A model generated the notes under the pieces. That model worked only from the letters and a program-made list of their open reading frames with translations. It was not told where the DNA came from and did no database searches. A stretch of 53,916 bases of DNA from Ectocarpus siliculosus (taxonomy: Eukaryota; Sar; Phaeophyceae; Ectocarpales; Ectocarpaceae), in NCBI GenBank assembly GCA_000310025.1, contig FN649727.1:8966951-9020866 (forward strand), in the 5' to 3' direction. This document shows, in pieces, positions 1 through 12,919 of the stretch. Numbering within the stretch: position 1 is the first letter of the stretch; the number at the start of each line of letters is the position of its first letter. Both the position numbers and the translations under genes were made by a program.

Positions 1-1098
1 GGTTTGCCCCCCCCCCCCCCCCGCCCGCCCCCCCAACATAGGTCCGGCACGAGGGAGGCGCAACAACTGCACTATGGCAGCAAATACGGCGTACATTACA
101 TGACTGCCCCCCACCCCCACCCCCACCCCCCCCACGACTTATGGGTTCTGGCACGAGGGACCGCACTCGACTTGAAGACTTGAAGATGAGCAGGGTGCGC
201 CAACTTGAAGATGGGCAAGGTAGCGGCAGACAAAGGGCTAGAATTCCAACTGCTGTGCTCCATGCGCGTTACAGCAGCAGTGGACAATGCGATGAAAGGC
301 ACACATTTATGCTCTACCTACCACAAGATACGTGGCGCGTTGTTTGGTACACGTGCACATTCCTGGCTCTGGGCAAATGGCCGGGGTACCAATACTATGT
401 CTAACATCCGACTACAGAGTAAACACAACGTCGGAACACCCGTTTTCCGCTGCAAGGAAAAAGTTGACGGATGCCTGCCGTCGCGGTGATGTTTCCCCGT
501 GTGCGTGAGAACGTTTTGTCGAGAAATTCTTTTCCGGGGTTGCCTCGGATGATCTACATGTGCTGGATGTTTGACCTGTTGGACTTGGAACAACACAGAG
601 AATATTTGTACATTCGTACGCATACGAAGAAAATCTAAATGTAAATTGAAGAGCGACTCTTATTTGGCGCTACATATGTAGTTTCCTACGAAAAGTCGCG
701 TGGCCCTCCCATGGTTGCTTGCACCCGAACAGAGACAGCAGGAGGGACCGATCTATTCATCCCACATGCCCACGACGCATTTCACACAGCGGAAGCTTGG
801 GCCTATCTTTTGAAGTTGTTGGGTGGGGGTATGCTTCAGCAGTAGGCGTGCAGATGATCAAGAGTGCGCTCGACATAAGGAGATGGGATGGTGGTGGTTG
901 CTTCCGTGGTGTTGAGTGTATCAATGACACAAGCAGCAGCACTCAGGCCGGACTGGGAGCCAACAACAGAAGTACATGGCTCGGTGCGAGACATTCCTAT
1001 CTTAAGCGAAAATGCAATGGCCGGGCTGTTGCCGTACGGCGCCGTCAGCGGACAAACGCTTTTTCTTCGTGTTCCCTCTCTTTTCCCCGAGAACTCAC

Positions 1099-2369
1099 GA
1101 TTGTCATCCAGAAGACCGACAGGACCACCATCGAGCTGATGCAAGTCAGCACCCAGCTGATATGCTGAAGCCAACGGAAGTAGCAGGGCACCGGCGATCT
1201 GGTGCCCTTCACAGGAGGTGGTCTTTTCGGCTTCCCTTCCTCCACCGGTGCCGGTTTTTCTCGGGAAAGGTACGCCATGCACAGCAACGACGATATCAAT
1301 GATATAACGAAATCTGCCACCGGGGGAGGGGGTTGGGGTTGCACGAGAGGGGGGTATACGCACAACAAGTCGCGAGAGAGGCAGGCAGGCAGGCAGGCAG
1401 GCAGGCGGCGGCGGGGCGAGGACGCGTTTTAGAAACAGGATTGAATCGATCACGATTGACACCGCATTAATTTGTCTATTTCCGGCGACGACGAAGGCTG
1501 CGTTTGTCGGAAGAGAGGTGGAGGTGGTGCGTGAAAAACGCCATGTGACCTGCAAACAACAGCAGATGGCCCAATGCGGAAGCACTTGCACGCGGAACAA
1601 CGGCAGAGCAACAACCCTTGCTTGAAGACGCTCCATGCGCGACTTTCGAAAATAAAAAAAACACAGCTAGAATACCAGGCTGCGTTGACGTCCAAAACCC
1701 AACTAAAGTAAACAAAAAGACGCCGGAACCGCAGCGCAACCATCACCCACCACAGGAAAAATTCGACGCACATACACGAGTAGACACGGAGAACGAATGC
1801 AAACATTATTAACTGCGCCCAGGTCATCCATGCTGTGCCCGGAGAACACGAGCACCCCAAGGAACGCGGCCAAAAAATTCCCGATGCACAAACAACTGCG
1901 TTTTCCAAAAAGAGCCGACTGCAGTTCAATGCGATGCTATCCTGCTAGCATGCGATCAAAAGGTCGATCGAGCTCAGCACGAAATAACAGCCTACTTGAC
2001 GCTGTTCCAACAGGCACGAAAAGCACCGGCCGCAAGCAGCTAAGCAAACAGAATTTGTCCGCGCGACGTCAGACCCCCCCAGCCCGCAGGGGGGCGACAC
2101 ACACACTCACAAGCTGTCGCGAGCATATGTGTCCAAGTCGCGAGATATATCCGAATATCGAGGTCTTCTCCTCTGTCCCACCAAGCGGCCCACACGATGC
2201 AGTAGATGGTCATGACCGCCTTCCACCCTACGAACCAGCCTTGCTGCAAGAACCTGCTCGTGCCCGCGCGGAGCCCTTGTTGTCTCGTGCCGCCGAAGAG
2301 AGCTCGCGTGCCATCGATTGCCAACCCTGTCGCCGACTTTGCAGCCTCAACCTGCTGGGCCGGCGTAGC
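1099..2369 (-). CDS. Rolling stone-like membrane protein, copy A (partial, runs off left edge)
   Basis: Two exons are visible: 2369-2111 and 1313-1099, joined phase 1 through a GTGAGT donor and a GGTGGCAG acceptor, ending at another GTGAGT donor in phase 0. The first exon has the family block GTSRFLQQGWFVGWK, then a membrane helix (IYCIVWAAWW) and the start of a second (YLATWTHML). The second exon gives FVISLISSLLCMAYL, a polar loop, then LQHISW and the helix VLTCISSMVVLSVFW. These match copies B, C and D in order and in phase. The two downstream exons (NAH motif and the IYxxLDW block) were not found between 1 and 1098, so they probably lie beyond the left edge; loss is possible. The 5' limit uses the acceptor TTGAAG|GCT and the N-terminal exon is not identified. 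The function of this family in algae is unknown to me; in flies rolling stone acts in myoblast fusion. Confidence 0.6.
1378..1409. repeat. (GGCA)n microsatellite
   Basis: GGCA is repeated about six times, followed by GGCGGCGG. It lies in the intron between the two visible exons of copy A. Confidence 0.9.
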
Positions 2370-5300
2370 CTTCAACAAACAAAACAACAACGGGGTTGTT
2401 GGACAACGGCAGGGGCAGCAGGAGCGAAGGATACCAGCGTGAGGCAACAGCAGTGGGTGTGCACGTGCATGCGGTACCTGTTGCTTGCGGCGCCTCCTGC
2501 GGCAACGACGACGGACGCCTGTGCGACACACGTGAACGCGATGATGATGACGAAGCAGCGAGGATTGTTGCGGATTGCGGACTATATATATCCCGGACAG
2601 CCGATGACATAGCATATGCTCTGCAGATAGCGCGTCCCGCGCAAGACACGAGACAACCCCGAGCTCACCATGCTGCCGCGCTGCTGTCGATGCCCTCAGC
2701 CTTGGCTGTCAGAAAGAGTGTGACGCGCACCAATGTGCGTTCGTGATGCACAGGATAGAGAACAGAGAAGGAGAGCAGGTGACCCCGAAAATGCTTTCCC
2801 CATTTTTTTTTTTGCCAAAAAAGAAAAAAAGATTCCCTGTTGTTGTAGCGGACGTACGTGAGCTCCGGTCTTCCCTCAAAATCCATATTTCTAACGGTCC
2901 GCAAAAAGATCCACGGGTCCACGCGGGTGCAAGACACACAACAGCACCAGTATTTCGTGTTTGGGCTCGCCTAAAGTTGTTTGTCGACCCGATCGTACAT
3001 GGGCAACCAACCCGCCTAACCTCCCTTCTGAGTTGGAGGCAAAGGTCGCACCCAAGTGTAACTTACATACGATTTTGAAAGGTCGTATCGTTCACACACT
3101 GATAAAGGGGTCAAGGGACAAAAAAAACAAACGCGGTCGGCTTGCGGTCGGTCATGTTGTTTTTCTTACTCACAGGCCGGCCGTGATGGACACTATCACT
3201 AATCCCAAAGAGGCATGGACACATACATGTACTGCACCTGAACCAATCAATGAAGCCACATCACACTGTCTTTCGAAAGGGAGTGAACGAAATCAGTACG
3301 ACCTATAGAAGAAGCCGAAATCAAACCATTAGACTACAAGTCAGCGCTGACTAGTCTATCTAATGGTTTGATAAATATAGACCTCCTCACAACACTAGCG
3401 TGCCTTCCTACTCCTCCCTGTCCGTTTCTATAACGGCTTAGACTATTAGACTATGCTTGTGCCACATCCATTCATAATCCATTTCCATAAGAACGCCAAG
3501 CTAACGCGACACTCACTAACTTAAGTCATAATTCAACTTATTATATTAAAAAAATTCGAAAGTGTTGTTGCGTCCCACAATTAACAATTAGCTCGGGAAA
3601 ACAGCTCATCATAAGACTGCAGCAAGTTCCACCACTCTCGAAAACTCATGTATATACTGCTGTACCTCCCACATTCTTTCTCCACCCTAGTCTACAGAGT
3701 ACACATGATACCGAGTATAAAACTTGTTGACGTCGTCCAGTCTACAGGTGGCAGTACTCAACTCAACTCGGAAGCGGACCGAACAACAAAACAGTAATAA
3801 GTTCCACACCTCACACGTTTTACCAAGCCAGGCGGGTGTTGATGGTGCAGTTTTGTTTCTTGGCCGACCGGGCCCACCACACTCCCCACCCTCGAGGGGC
3901 GCACGAAGAGCTTTCTTCGCAAACTACAACTCAAACCGAAGACGAAACAACATGCAAGTCAGCATCATTGTGCGGTAGGTAGCATCGTAGCTCTCCACGT
4001 GCGCCCCTTTTTGCGGGGTTGCACCCATGAAGCATCATGCCAAGCACACCCCAACCTTAGGCAGGACGCAAAAAATGAACGTACCGACGGCCTCTACGCC
4101 GTTGGTGGACCACACAGACAGACGAGAGGAGCCAAAACGATCGTCACGCTACACTCGACCTCGCCAACACATCATCATGCTACAACACTCAGCCGCCCCC
4201 CCCCCCCGTGAAATGAAACCGCCGAACTTCTTCTTGAGGGCGGCGGTGTACGACAAGTGCCGTCGAATCGTGCCGTGGCCACAGAAGGAAAACTGCGACG
4301 GTACCCTACAGTATGGCCACAAAAGGAAGAGGGTCGCACGACCACAAGGAAATGTTGGCCCCTCCTACACGACGACTGGTCTACTTGAAAGCAACACAAC
4401 CACAAAAGATATCATCTACAGACACCAATGCATGTGTCCAAGAAAAAATACGTGAAACGTAAGCGCGACAAATCTCTTCGTTTTTGATTCAAGAAAAAGG
4501 CATGCTGAAGCTGAACACACTTTGGCGCTACGAGGAGGTACTGTCTCACGTTAGTCCAGGGCAACACCTCATATCTGCAAACAAAACGATATTTAAACCT
4601 TGTGGTTGTGTATGACAACCCTTCGCCGTCGCTCCGGTTGGTAGAACCGTCAGGTAAGGAAATTTAAAATTCTCCAAACACACAAAAGTACTGCTGTAAT
4701 CCAGAACACCTCCGTCAAGCCTGTAGCAATTCCCGCTGATGAAGTAATACTTCATAATTTGTACTTCATAATTTACGTAACACAATATCTAGTATAGAAT
4801 ACAACGTCAAGTAATCCCCACGTGTCTAGTTTGCATGTGGGGGTGCCGGTCATGTTCGGACTTGTCAAAATATCTCATTCTAGCGCCAACTCTCCCCGGG
4901 TGAACCACGGATCGTACTTTAATGTTCAAAAATATGTTAACGCCCCACATCTGTCGGTGGTAGATGTGTGGCATCTAGCTGGTTCTCCCTGGCCAGATTC
5001 TGGCAAAACAGCTCCCCTTCCTGCAAGCCCAACACCTTCCCGGGGGCTAGGCCACTACTGCTAGCCTGAGGCTCCTCGGCGGGCCACCTGTCCTCCGGGT
5101 TGTTTTCCTGGCAGTTTTGCGAGTGTACCCTACCCTGCGGCTTTTTCCGGGGACGTTGCAACGCTTTCCTTCAGAACGCTACAATTCGCAGTATAGTAGT
5201 CCACTACTGCGACCCGCTCGTCCGTGTCACCGGTCTCCTCCCTACAATACAACAACCCGTTCCTTCCCGCCGAGCTCCTCAACCGCCCATCATGCAGCAG

Positions 5301-6073
5301 GACCTCAAGCTTGGTCGCTCTCCTTCAATTCGATCGATTGGGCCTCCGCTGCGGCCTTCGAGGTTCTGGCTAGACGATTGTGGTAGACGCTTTCGCGGAG
5401 CCTGTTTTTTCGCGGGGATGGGAAAACGTGGACATTGCTTGGGATGATGGCCAAAGCGGGTTGCTTTCAAGACCAAGCGGGTGCAGCCCAGACAAGTTTT
5501 GGCGGCGTATACACGCCGATCGATGATGACGACGAGCATGGTGACATCGATGTCGGAAGGCGCCCACTGTGCTGGCAACCAAGGTCTTTCCTCCCTCCGT
5601 TGGAAAAGGTGTTGAACTCGGACGTCGACTCATCATCTATCGAACCAAACAACAAAAGGCGTCCGACACACCCTGTCCCGCTATCTCAGTCTCGGTGTTG
5701 GAAACAAGGACTCGAGAACGATGAAGCGCGCGATACACCAGTAGTTTTCGTGGTGTGAACCTTGACGGGTTTGGCGAGTAGAGAAGAGCATCAGGGCTAG
5801 GCAGGCGAGCGAACTACCGCGAGGTCACCCTACACATGTCACTGCCGTTCGACGCTCGACCCTAAACGCGTAGGGAGGCTAGGGAAGAGGAAGGGGGGCG
5901 GGTCATTCAGGTTGCGAGGGAAAAAAGTGAGTAGTAATAAAATGGACCGCTTCAAGAGCATGGCGAAACTCGAGATATGCGGCATGTTGACAATGTACTA
6001 CGATGTCTGCGCGACTTGGGGTGGAGCGAAGAAGATCGGGGTGAAACAGGATACAATTAAATAGACGTCATTT
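2370..6073. other. Intergenic region between copies A and B
   Basis: About 3.7 kb with no gene I can support. It probably includes the missing N-terminal exon of A; a short start ATG-GAT-TTT-GAG near 2880 on the minus strand ends in a GTACGT donor and is a weak candidate. It also holds a hairpin at 3320-3372 and two TACAGCAGTA-type words (3655, 4689). Confidence 0.5.
3320..3372. repeat. Small near-perfect inverted repeat (hairpin)
   Basis: ATCAAACCATTA at 3320-3331 is the exact reverse complement of 3361-3372. Inside it, AGTCAGCGCTGACT (3338-3351) is itself a perfect palindrome flanked by complementary AGACTA and TAGTCT. It could be a cruciform, a tiny foldback relic or a small-RNA hairpin. 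Confidence 0.75.
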
Positions 6074-8269
6074 TTACCTGAAGAGGCCCAAGTGGACCAA
6101 ACCGAAGAGCGGTGCGCCAACCAAAATCGCGCCGAAGGCATAGATGCACGCCCCTAGAGTGTTATCTTCCCAGTCGAGGATGATGTAAATCAGTCGGTCA
6201 TCGTCCGGGGCGAGATAATACCAGCCCACATTGAAGAAAAGGTAAATCACCCCGAACGCCTGCGGGAAGAGGATATACCGCAGCTTGAACTCGTCGGCCA
6301 CCAGGAACTGGTCCAGCAGCTGGGTGCAGGCACGCGCAACAGAGGGAAGCAACGGAGAAGGGGGGAATTAGCAAGCGTTCCATGACAGGCGCCATGCTGG
6401 TTGGTGAAGGCAGGAACGGTCCAAAGGTCTCCAGCAAGAAGGGACTTGAGCGTGAGAGGGCATAGCGGAACACAGCAGAGGTCATTTCGAGGGCACTTTT
6501 CAGGAGAAATACCAGCGTGACGTCGAGACCAACAGGCAAGACACAGAACGCTCACGATTCCAACCGCAACAGCAGTTCCTCCTACAGTTACACAATTACG
6601 TGCCCACCATGATGCAACCTATGAAAGCGTGTGCTTGTTCGTCGACCGTAGTGAGTTTGTCTCCATCGTACTAAAAGGCGTGCATGGTAGCAAGCACACG
6701 TGTTTCGATCGAAACGGAAGCAGCAGCGGGAGGGAGGGCGGGGTGGGATGTTTTGTCAAAAATAATTGCGCCACAGAGTTACATCTCTTGATACGGGTGG
6801 AGTGCATTGTGCCAATACACTCGGCAATATTGCACAATAGGCACGCATCGAAGATATGAGAAGAAAAAAAATGAAGCCACGTCCATCGGTGGCTGGTTTT
6901 CACCGTACACACTCGGCTCCGATTATCCGTGAGCAGCAAGTGAAGGGTGAAAAGCGCTTACAAAGCAAGTCATTTCGCGTGGAGCAAACAGTTCCTGAAC
7001 ATGGTCCACCGGTGCAACTTCCCGGTCGCGACATTGAAGCATGCATATTTTGATATTTTGTTCCTGTGGAGCAAAAACACACGGCCAGTTCGCCGCGAAT
7101 TTTGAGTGACCCGTTTGCGAAGGTTCCCCTCCCTTCCTTTTCACCCTTTCTACGAGAGTGCGTATCCGCAGGTGACGAGTTCACCGGCTAAACATCGTCT
7201 CAGGCATGCTACGCCGAGGCCCATCCACCAATCACGACGGAAGGAAAAAATAACGACCACATAATCACAGAAGATCAACAAAAAAATACTCCGAGCTGGA
7301 CCTGCAGACTACTCACCAAGGCCCCCCAAAATATGGTCACGACGATTAGCGAGCCTATGCACGCCGTACTCCAGAGCACGAGTTGCAGATGCCTTAGCAC
7401 CGCCGGCACGGGCTGCGGGGAGCCAGTCCGGTCATACGGCCTTGATGCCATGGGTGCGTCCCTCCCTGGGTCGCCATCCCTGACGGGCCCTCTAGCCACC
7501 GTAACCCCAGCCGCTCTCCAGCACAAGAAGGCCGACAAGGCAGAAACGACAAAGTAACTGGTCGTAGCGTACCAGGTCCAGTGTGTCCTGGTGTGCAATG
7601 TGACATATTGGTATTAGGGTAGTGGTGGTGGTGGTGATGTGCCGTTCTCAACGTGGTTTATTTGTTCCGTTGTTCCTCATCTATTATTTCCGATATCGGT
7701 TCCGGGAGCTTAACGGGCCCCGCGGAGTGCTCCCCCCCCCTGCTCCTCTGGCGCGGATGACGGCTAAGGTAACCTCCAAGTATCCCCCCCGGCGGGCGAC
7801 TGTTGTGGAGATCGCGCTGACACTCATAAACTCTATTTCACCAGACCTTACCAACGTGTGTTGAGGGGCAAGTTTACATAGTGGTAAGGCAAGGCACGTG
7901 ACACACGCGAGCACCACGTGACTTCCATGGTGCTTGTTCGAAGCCTTGTGCTTGACATGGGCTCGTGAAGTCAACGCCACAGCCTCATGCGCGCTCACCA
8001 CGACGTAGCCACTTCAGCGTCTGACACGCTCGGCCACCAATATAAACAGCGCCCCTCCTCACCCCTGCATGCCGTATCCCGCCCACTCACAAGAAGCGGC
8101 CTGTCTTGAAGTCCTTAACCGCACGCCAAAAAATGGCCCAATACAGGAAGTACACCGCCAGTCCTAGCTTGTACAACACAAACATTCCCTGCGGGAGGAA
8201 CCGCGACGTGCCGACGCGTGGCGTCTCATCGTTGAGCGTGACCTCTGTGCCGCCGTGCAACGTCGTCGC
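6074..8269 (-). CDS. Rolling stone-like multi-pass membrane protein, copy B
   Basis: Exons 8269-8091, 7587-7317, 6670-6608 and 6319-6074 join in frame (phases 2, 0, 0). Exon 1 follows a poly-T tract and CAG, and carries GTSRFLPQGMFVLYK then the helix LAVYFLYWAIFW. Exon 2 gives THWTWYATTSYFVVSALSAF, a polar loop, and LQLVLWSTACIGSLIVVTIFW. Exon 3 is 21 codons with LTTVDEQAHAFIGCIM; the usual NAH is QAH here. Exon 4 holds DQFLVADEFKLR, FGVIYLFFNVGWYYLAPDDD, IYIILDWE and a last helix ending GLVHLGLFR. The IYxxLDW block after a His-containing helix is characteristic of rolling stone proteins. The reading frame stops with TAA directly after the final AGG, but AG|GT here is the same splice donor position used in C and D; a 55-nt exon at 6006-5952 (acceptor GCGCAG, correct phase) is a possible alternative end. 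The N-terminal exon is missing from the model. Confidence 0.68.
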
Positions 8270-8616
8270 CTGCAAAAAAAAAAAATCGCCACAACTCAAG
8301 TAAGTATGCGCGTAGCGAAGTTCCATCCCCGAGATATGAGCGTGGCCGGCGACGCGGTGGTGGTGTGGTTTGGGCGCCGATCGCAGAGCAAAAGGGATCT
8401 TGACCGCTGCCTCTGCGTGTAGCTGGATTTCAAGGAAAGTCCATCTAACTCTTGTGCCGCACGGCCAAATTCTGCTTATCAATCTGAGAGTCATATGATA
8501 GGGTGTGAAACGAGTGTGATATTTTTTTGCACTTGCATACAGCTAAGAAGGACAAGACTCTGTTAGAAAAAATGTCAATCCTATCCTAGACCCGCAAGAA
8601 CCCCGTTACCGTAAGA

Positions 8617-9200
8617 TTGCGAGTCATCGCATCCCCGTGCGGTCGTTTCTTAAACATTTTCGCCATTTACTTGTCGTCGCACACGTACCATAACTCCGGA
8701 TCGTGCGATGACTCCGGACCATGTGCGGAAATCGGAACACATCATTTGGTTTTGATATTTAACGCACATCCCGGTGCGATAACTCCAGTATGTGCGGTCG
8801 GTCCGGAGTATGCATACAACCCTGAAAGCAATACCTGGACTCTTAACGAACACCCCTGTGCGATAACCCCGGTACCATTGGAAATACCCATGTTGTTCGT
8901 GTTGTTCATGTTGTTCATGCCTCCACATACTGTTTGCGACGGTGCCATATACAGCGGAGCTAACACTGGCATGGTTGCAGGGGTAAAACTTGCCCCGGAA
9001 TCTTTGGCACTCAACTATTATACGCTAGGTTGCGAGTCATCGCGCGAGACATCGCACCCCCGTGCGATGGCTACGGACGCTGCGCGGAAAGGGGATGAAG
9101 TCATTCAGCCATTTTACCATTTAACCTTGTCGACGGGGGCGCGACTGTGCGACAACTCCGGACCATGCGATGACTCGCGATCTTACGGCATCCCCGAATG
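8617..9200. repeat. Cluster of degenerate TGCGATRACTCCGG repeats
   Basis: Variants of GTGCGATAACTCCGG recur near 8703, 8774, 8859, 9063, 9148 and 9167, and the reverse form GCGAGTCATCGC occurs near 8620 and 9031. Together they create a 232-codon open frame that I do not regard as a gene. Confidence 0.6.
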
Positions 9201-9599
9201 CAGCAGCTGCAGCAGTAGGTTGGGAGCTCGAATCCCGGCGAGGCATGTTTATTCCGTATTTCGTGCCTACTACAGCAGTAGATGTAGTGATGTAGTGGAA
9301 AATGCTTGTTCCTGAGTGTGGTTGGTTTGAGGGAAGGACGGCCGAACCCTTCTCAAGTGTAGACATGTAGCAGAGGGTTTCTCACGTGTGACAGTACGGA
9401 TCGGAACTCATTCTTTTAAAGGGTTAGAGCAGTGTGTAGCGACGCTTGACAGCCGTGGGACGTCGAAGAATCAAGTGAAGAGAGGAGAACACCGTATGAA
9501 CTCTCTCTGTCCTCCTCCACAGATGAAATCACATGTCAACGTGGCAACATTGACTTCACTTCACCCCAAAGAGATTCCGTTCAAGGTACAATAGGTGGC

Positions 9600-10480
9600 C
9601 CCGCCATATTGACAACGAAATAGTGGAAATGCCCTCAATAGCGGCATCAAAATCTCTTGGCAAAAATCTCAACCAAGTGGTGCTTTACCACTATTGAGGA
9701 CGGGGCCCTCAATAGCGGTGTATTGGGCATCCCACACACCCAATAGTGGCAATTCCAAGTGTCGGGTCCCCACTGCTGCGGTATCATACCTGTCCCACAC
9801 ACACTCAGCAGTGGGCGCCACACGTATCATGCCAGCCTGCGCGAACCTAGAACTGCTGTGGGCATTTCCTCCGCAAGGCAAAGACGGCATTCTTCGCAGC
9901 GCATGCCGCTCAACCGGCACGGCAGTTGGACATTAGATCGTTTACCGAGTCAATGTGGAGTCAGTCGGTTGGCGCCTAAAGCAGTAGTTGAGGAGGATTG
10001 TGGCGGTTGGGATTGATGCGCCGGCGGAGAGTGTTCGACTTTTTACGTGTTTGCTCAAGATTGTTTCGCGTCTCTATGTCACTGTTTTCATGTGTTCTGC
10101 GTGTGTGAGAATCCGTGCTCCATGGTCCGCCGGACTCCAAAATTTTGTGACTGCTATGCGTTTGGACATGTTTTCTACGGTCTGGCTGCATAAAAAAATA
10201 TGATTTGATGACCACAGGAGGCTTGGTGTCACTTGGATTATCAAGTGTCATTTTTTATTTATGATGTGTTTCATGGTCAACCACGACGAGTGTGCAGCAG
10301 TACACGGCATTTCCGCTGTCGGTACAAGCGCATTTGAGTGTAGATCCGATGAACCGCTGTCGGTGCTGCATACCAAAGCTTCTTATCCGGTATATAGTGG
10401 CAATAGTAATACCACTATTGACCGGTCAAGTACCACTATACCGGATAGTGGAAATGCCCTGAATAGTGGCATATTGTCCC
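9600..10480. repeat. Cluster of ATAGTGG / CCACTAT microrepeats
   Basis: The word ATAGTGG or its complement occurs many times, in both orientations. A longer pair, ATAGTGGAAATGCCCT followed by AATAGYGGCAT, is found at about 9621 and 10444. The arrangement suggests decayed copies of one small element. Confidence 0.55.
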
Positions 10481-11132
10481 CTTGCCCCTACATATCACAC
10501 TATAGCGGGCCACCTACTGCTGTACCAATAGTACGTATTTCGTTCGACAGGGAGAATCATCCTCGTTTAGATGTCCTGGTCAACCTCTGACCTGTCCTTG
10601 CCACAGCTCTATGGTGATTTGCCCTGCAGGTTCAAGAGTTGTACAGCAGTAGAACCATTGGCAAGCTGTACGGTGGAGGTCTCACTAATGTACGGGGCTG
10701 GCCGTCCCTTGATGCCATGATCGAGGCCTCCATGGTCTGGTGCTGTCTCTCGAGCCCCTCCCCATTAACCACTTTATACCATACGCCGCGGCAGTTGGAA
10801 CTCGGAAACATTGAGGACGGTCACCAGAACAGCAAATCTAAGGGAGTCTTCGTCGCTCGGAATGCTTGGGTCTTCGGCCGGCGCTGCTCAACACCATGGC
10901 ATATGTATCATCGTATCGAACTGGTTAAAATGCTACATTACCTGCTGCGTGCACGGCACAGCAGTCTACTGTAGGTTCGTACCTCTAGGTGATGGGTTCT
11001 AAGTTTGCCTGCAAGTTGAAGACATTTGGTGCCACAAAACTGCGTCTGTAGCATCTCAAACTCCACCCGCGCAGCAGGCCATTATTCCAGCTGTGTGTGT
11101 ATTCCACACAAGGTCGGGCCCTGTCGGTGTAG

Positions 11133-11240
11133 TTTGTTGTTGTTGTTGTCTTCACATTAAAAACCGTTCCCATCTGTCTCTACCCAGTACCTTCATATGT
11201 CAGTACTGATCCAACACTTGACGCGGTCGATTCCCGTGGT
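11133..11240 (+). repeat. Dispersed repeat, copy 1 of 3
   Basis: The block TTGTTGT, then TTCACATTAAAAACCGTTCC, then CAGTACCT and GACGCGG is shared with 14093-14200 and, more weakly, 15476-15560, all in the same orientation. Spacing between the blocks is conserved. The source element is unknown. Confidence 0.55.
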
Positions 11241-12738
11241 CACAGGCTACCTTACCCAACAAGGTACGCTCAAACAAACTGGCCCCGAGGGGTCCGCAAG
11301 TCGATAGAGATCAACGACAGATGCTCTGGAGCCCTCCGCTCCCTCTGCGCGCTATGCGAGGTAACGACTGAGACTAGGAGTCAGCATCACGGGCCAGAGA
11401 GAAAGAGGTACACCCCGTTGGTTCAATCTTGGTGCTTCACACACACAAGCAGAGACAAGGCCATCTGACACTGAAAAAAAAGAAAAAGATTTGGAACGAT
11501 CCACAACCAATCGCTCTCACCATGCTCCACAGCACCAGAACCAAGACTTCCTGGCACAAGCACCACGGCTGAAGACCCACCCGCCGGCAGTGTTCAGGTC
11601 CCCGAGTATCCTGGTCATGTGCAGCAAGTACTCATGTGCTGGAGGTGGCCGTTGCCGACCAGGGCGGGTGTGCCTTTGCCTTCGGTACCGTAGTCAGAAC
11701 AGACCAAGAACCTCCCATGACGGAAAGAGGCGTGCAGGTCGGGAGGAACATGACAGTCTCTTCTGTGACAACGCCGCTGCTTTGGTTGGCGGATGGCGTG
11801 CGATCGACGAAGGCAGCCCAGGGTCCTCCCAGCACAAGCCACCCCAATTCCAGCCAACCCCAATGACCTCATGTACCCGCGCGTGCAAGCCGTACGCTGT
11901 GCACACTTTTCTTGGATTGTACAGAGAACACGACGAAATCCGTCTCTTGCAAAGAATATCACCTCTCTTCACTTACAGCAGTACAACCTGATACCGATGT
12001 ATGTTTTCTGTGAGGAACGCTTCATTTCGCTTCTTTCGGCTTCTGTGAGCGCTCTATTCCTGTCTTCTCGGGCTCTCACAGAGCAGCATTTCCTCTGGAA
12101 ATTTGGCACTTGATTGGTGGACTTTCCACTGTTATCTTCCGCTTTTATCTCTCTCGCCTGCTGCTGTCATCCCGCTCTGTGCCACCGCACCACGCATTCA
12201 TTCCACTCGAAGTACGGCCCTCTCTTTGTGTGCCTCCTTTTCTCCTCCGTTCCTCCGTCTCTCTATGTCTCTGACGGTCTGTCCATCCACATTCTCTTTT
12301 CATTTTCGCCTTCTCTCTTGACCGCTCTCGCGTCGGAATGGTCTGTTGTTTGTTCCGATTCCGGCAACGAACGGTGTTGTGTGGTCCGGAAAATACGAAA
12401 ATACACTCCTTTCTACAATTGTACCTCCACTCTCGATTGCTACCCCGGCCCGCTCCTCCCACACACTCCTCCTCTCTCTGTAGCTACATTTGTTCAAAAT
12501 TCAAGTAGTGCGTCCAATTCTTCGTGCTATCTTTATTCTTTTTTTGCAGTTCAAAGTAGTGCGTTAAATTGTAGTAGTGCTGCTGTCTTTCTTCATTCAT
12601 TCATTCGCAGTTCAGCCGACAATTTCGTCTATTTTTTGCAGTTCTGAGTTCTGGATGTGTATCAGATAATAATGGAGGGTACTGGGCACGGCGATGGGAA
12701 ACAAATAATGGACCTTTACATCTCCTCTCCTTAAATCA

Positions 12739-12919
12739 CACACGAACCTCCATCATGGGAACTCCACCTTCACGGAAACTTTAACTGCCATCGGTGCCTA
12801 CCTTCATTTGAAACAACATCCTACACCCACACGAACCTCCATCATGGGAACTCCACCTTCTTCACGGAAACTTTAACTGCCATCGGTGCCTACCTTCATT
12901 TGAAACAACATCCTACACC
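12739..12919. repeat. Two-copy tandem duplication of 89-92 bp
   Basis: The unit from CACACGAACCTCCATCATGG to CATCCTACACCCA occurs twice in a row; the second copy has an extra TTC. The two are otherwise identical, so the duplication is recent. Confidence 0.92.

Noticed and set aside
836..1636. 266-codon open frame on the minus strand
   Set aside because: It overlaps exon b of copy A in another frame, is low in complexity and has no domain; the splice-consistent frame is the one used by copies B-D.
1703..1929. Hydrophobic stretch FLAAFLGVLVFSG considered as an exon of copy A
   Set aside because: No acceptor puts this frame in phase, and a better match with correct splice sites was found at 1313-1099.
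8617..9315. 232-codon open frame on the plus strand
   Set aside because: It is built from degenerate short repeats and has no domain; its length comes from the repeat composition.
12114..12647. 177-codon open frame on the plus strand
   Set aside because: Ser/Phe/Leu-rich product of a pyrimidine-rich tract; no domain or homologue recognised.
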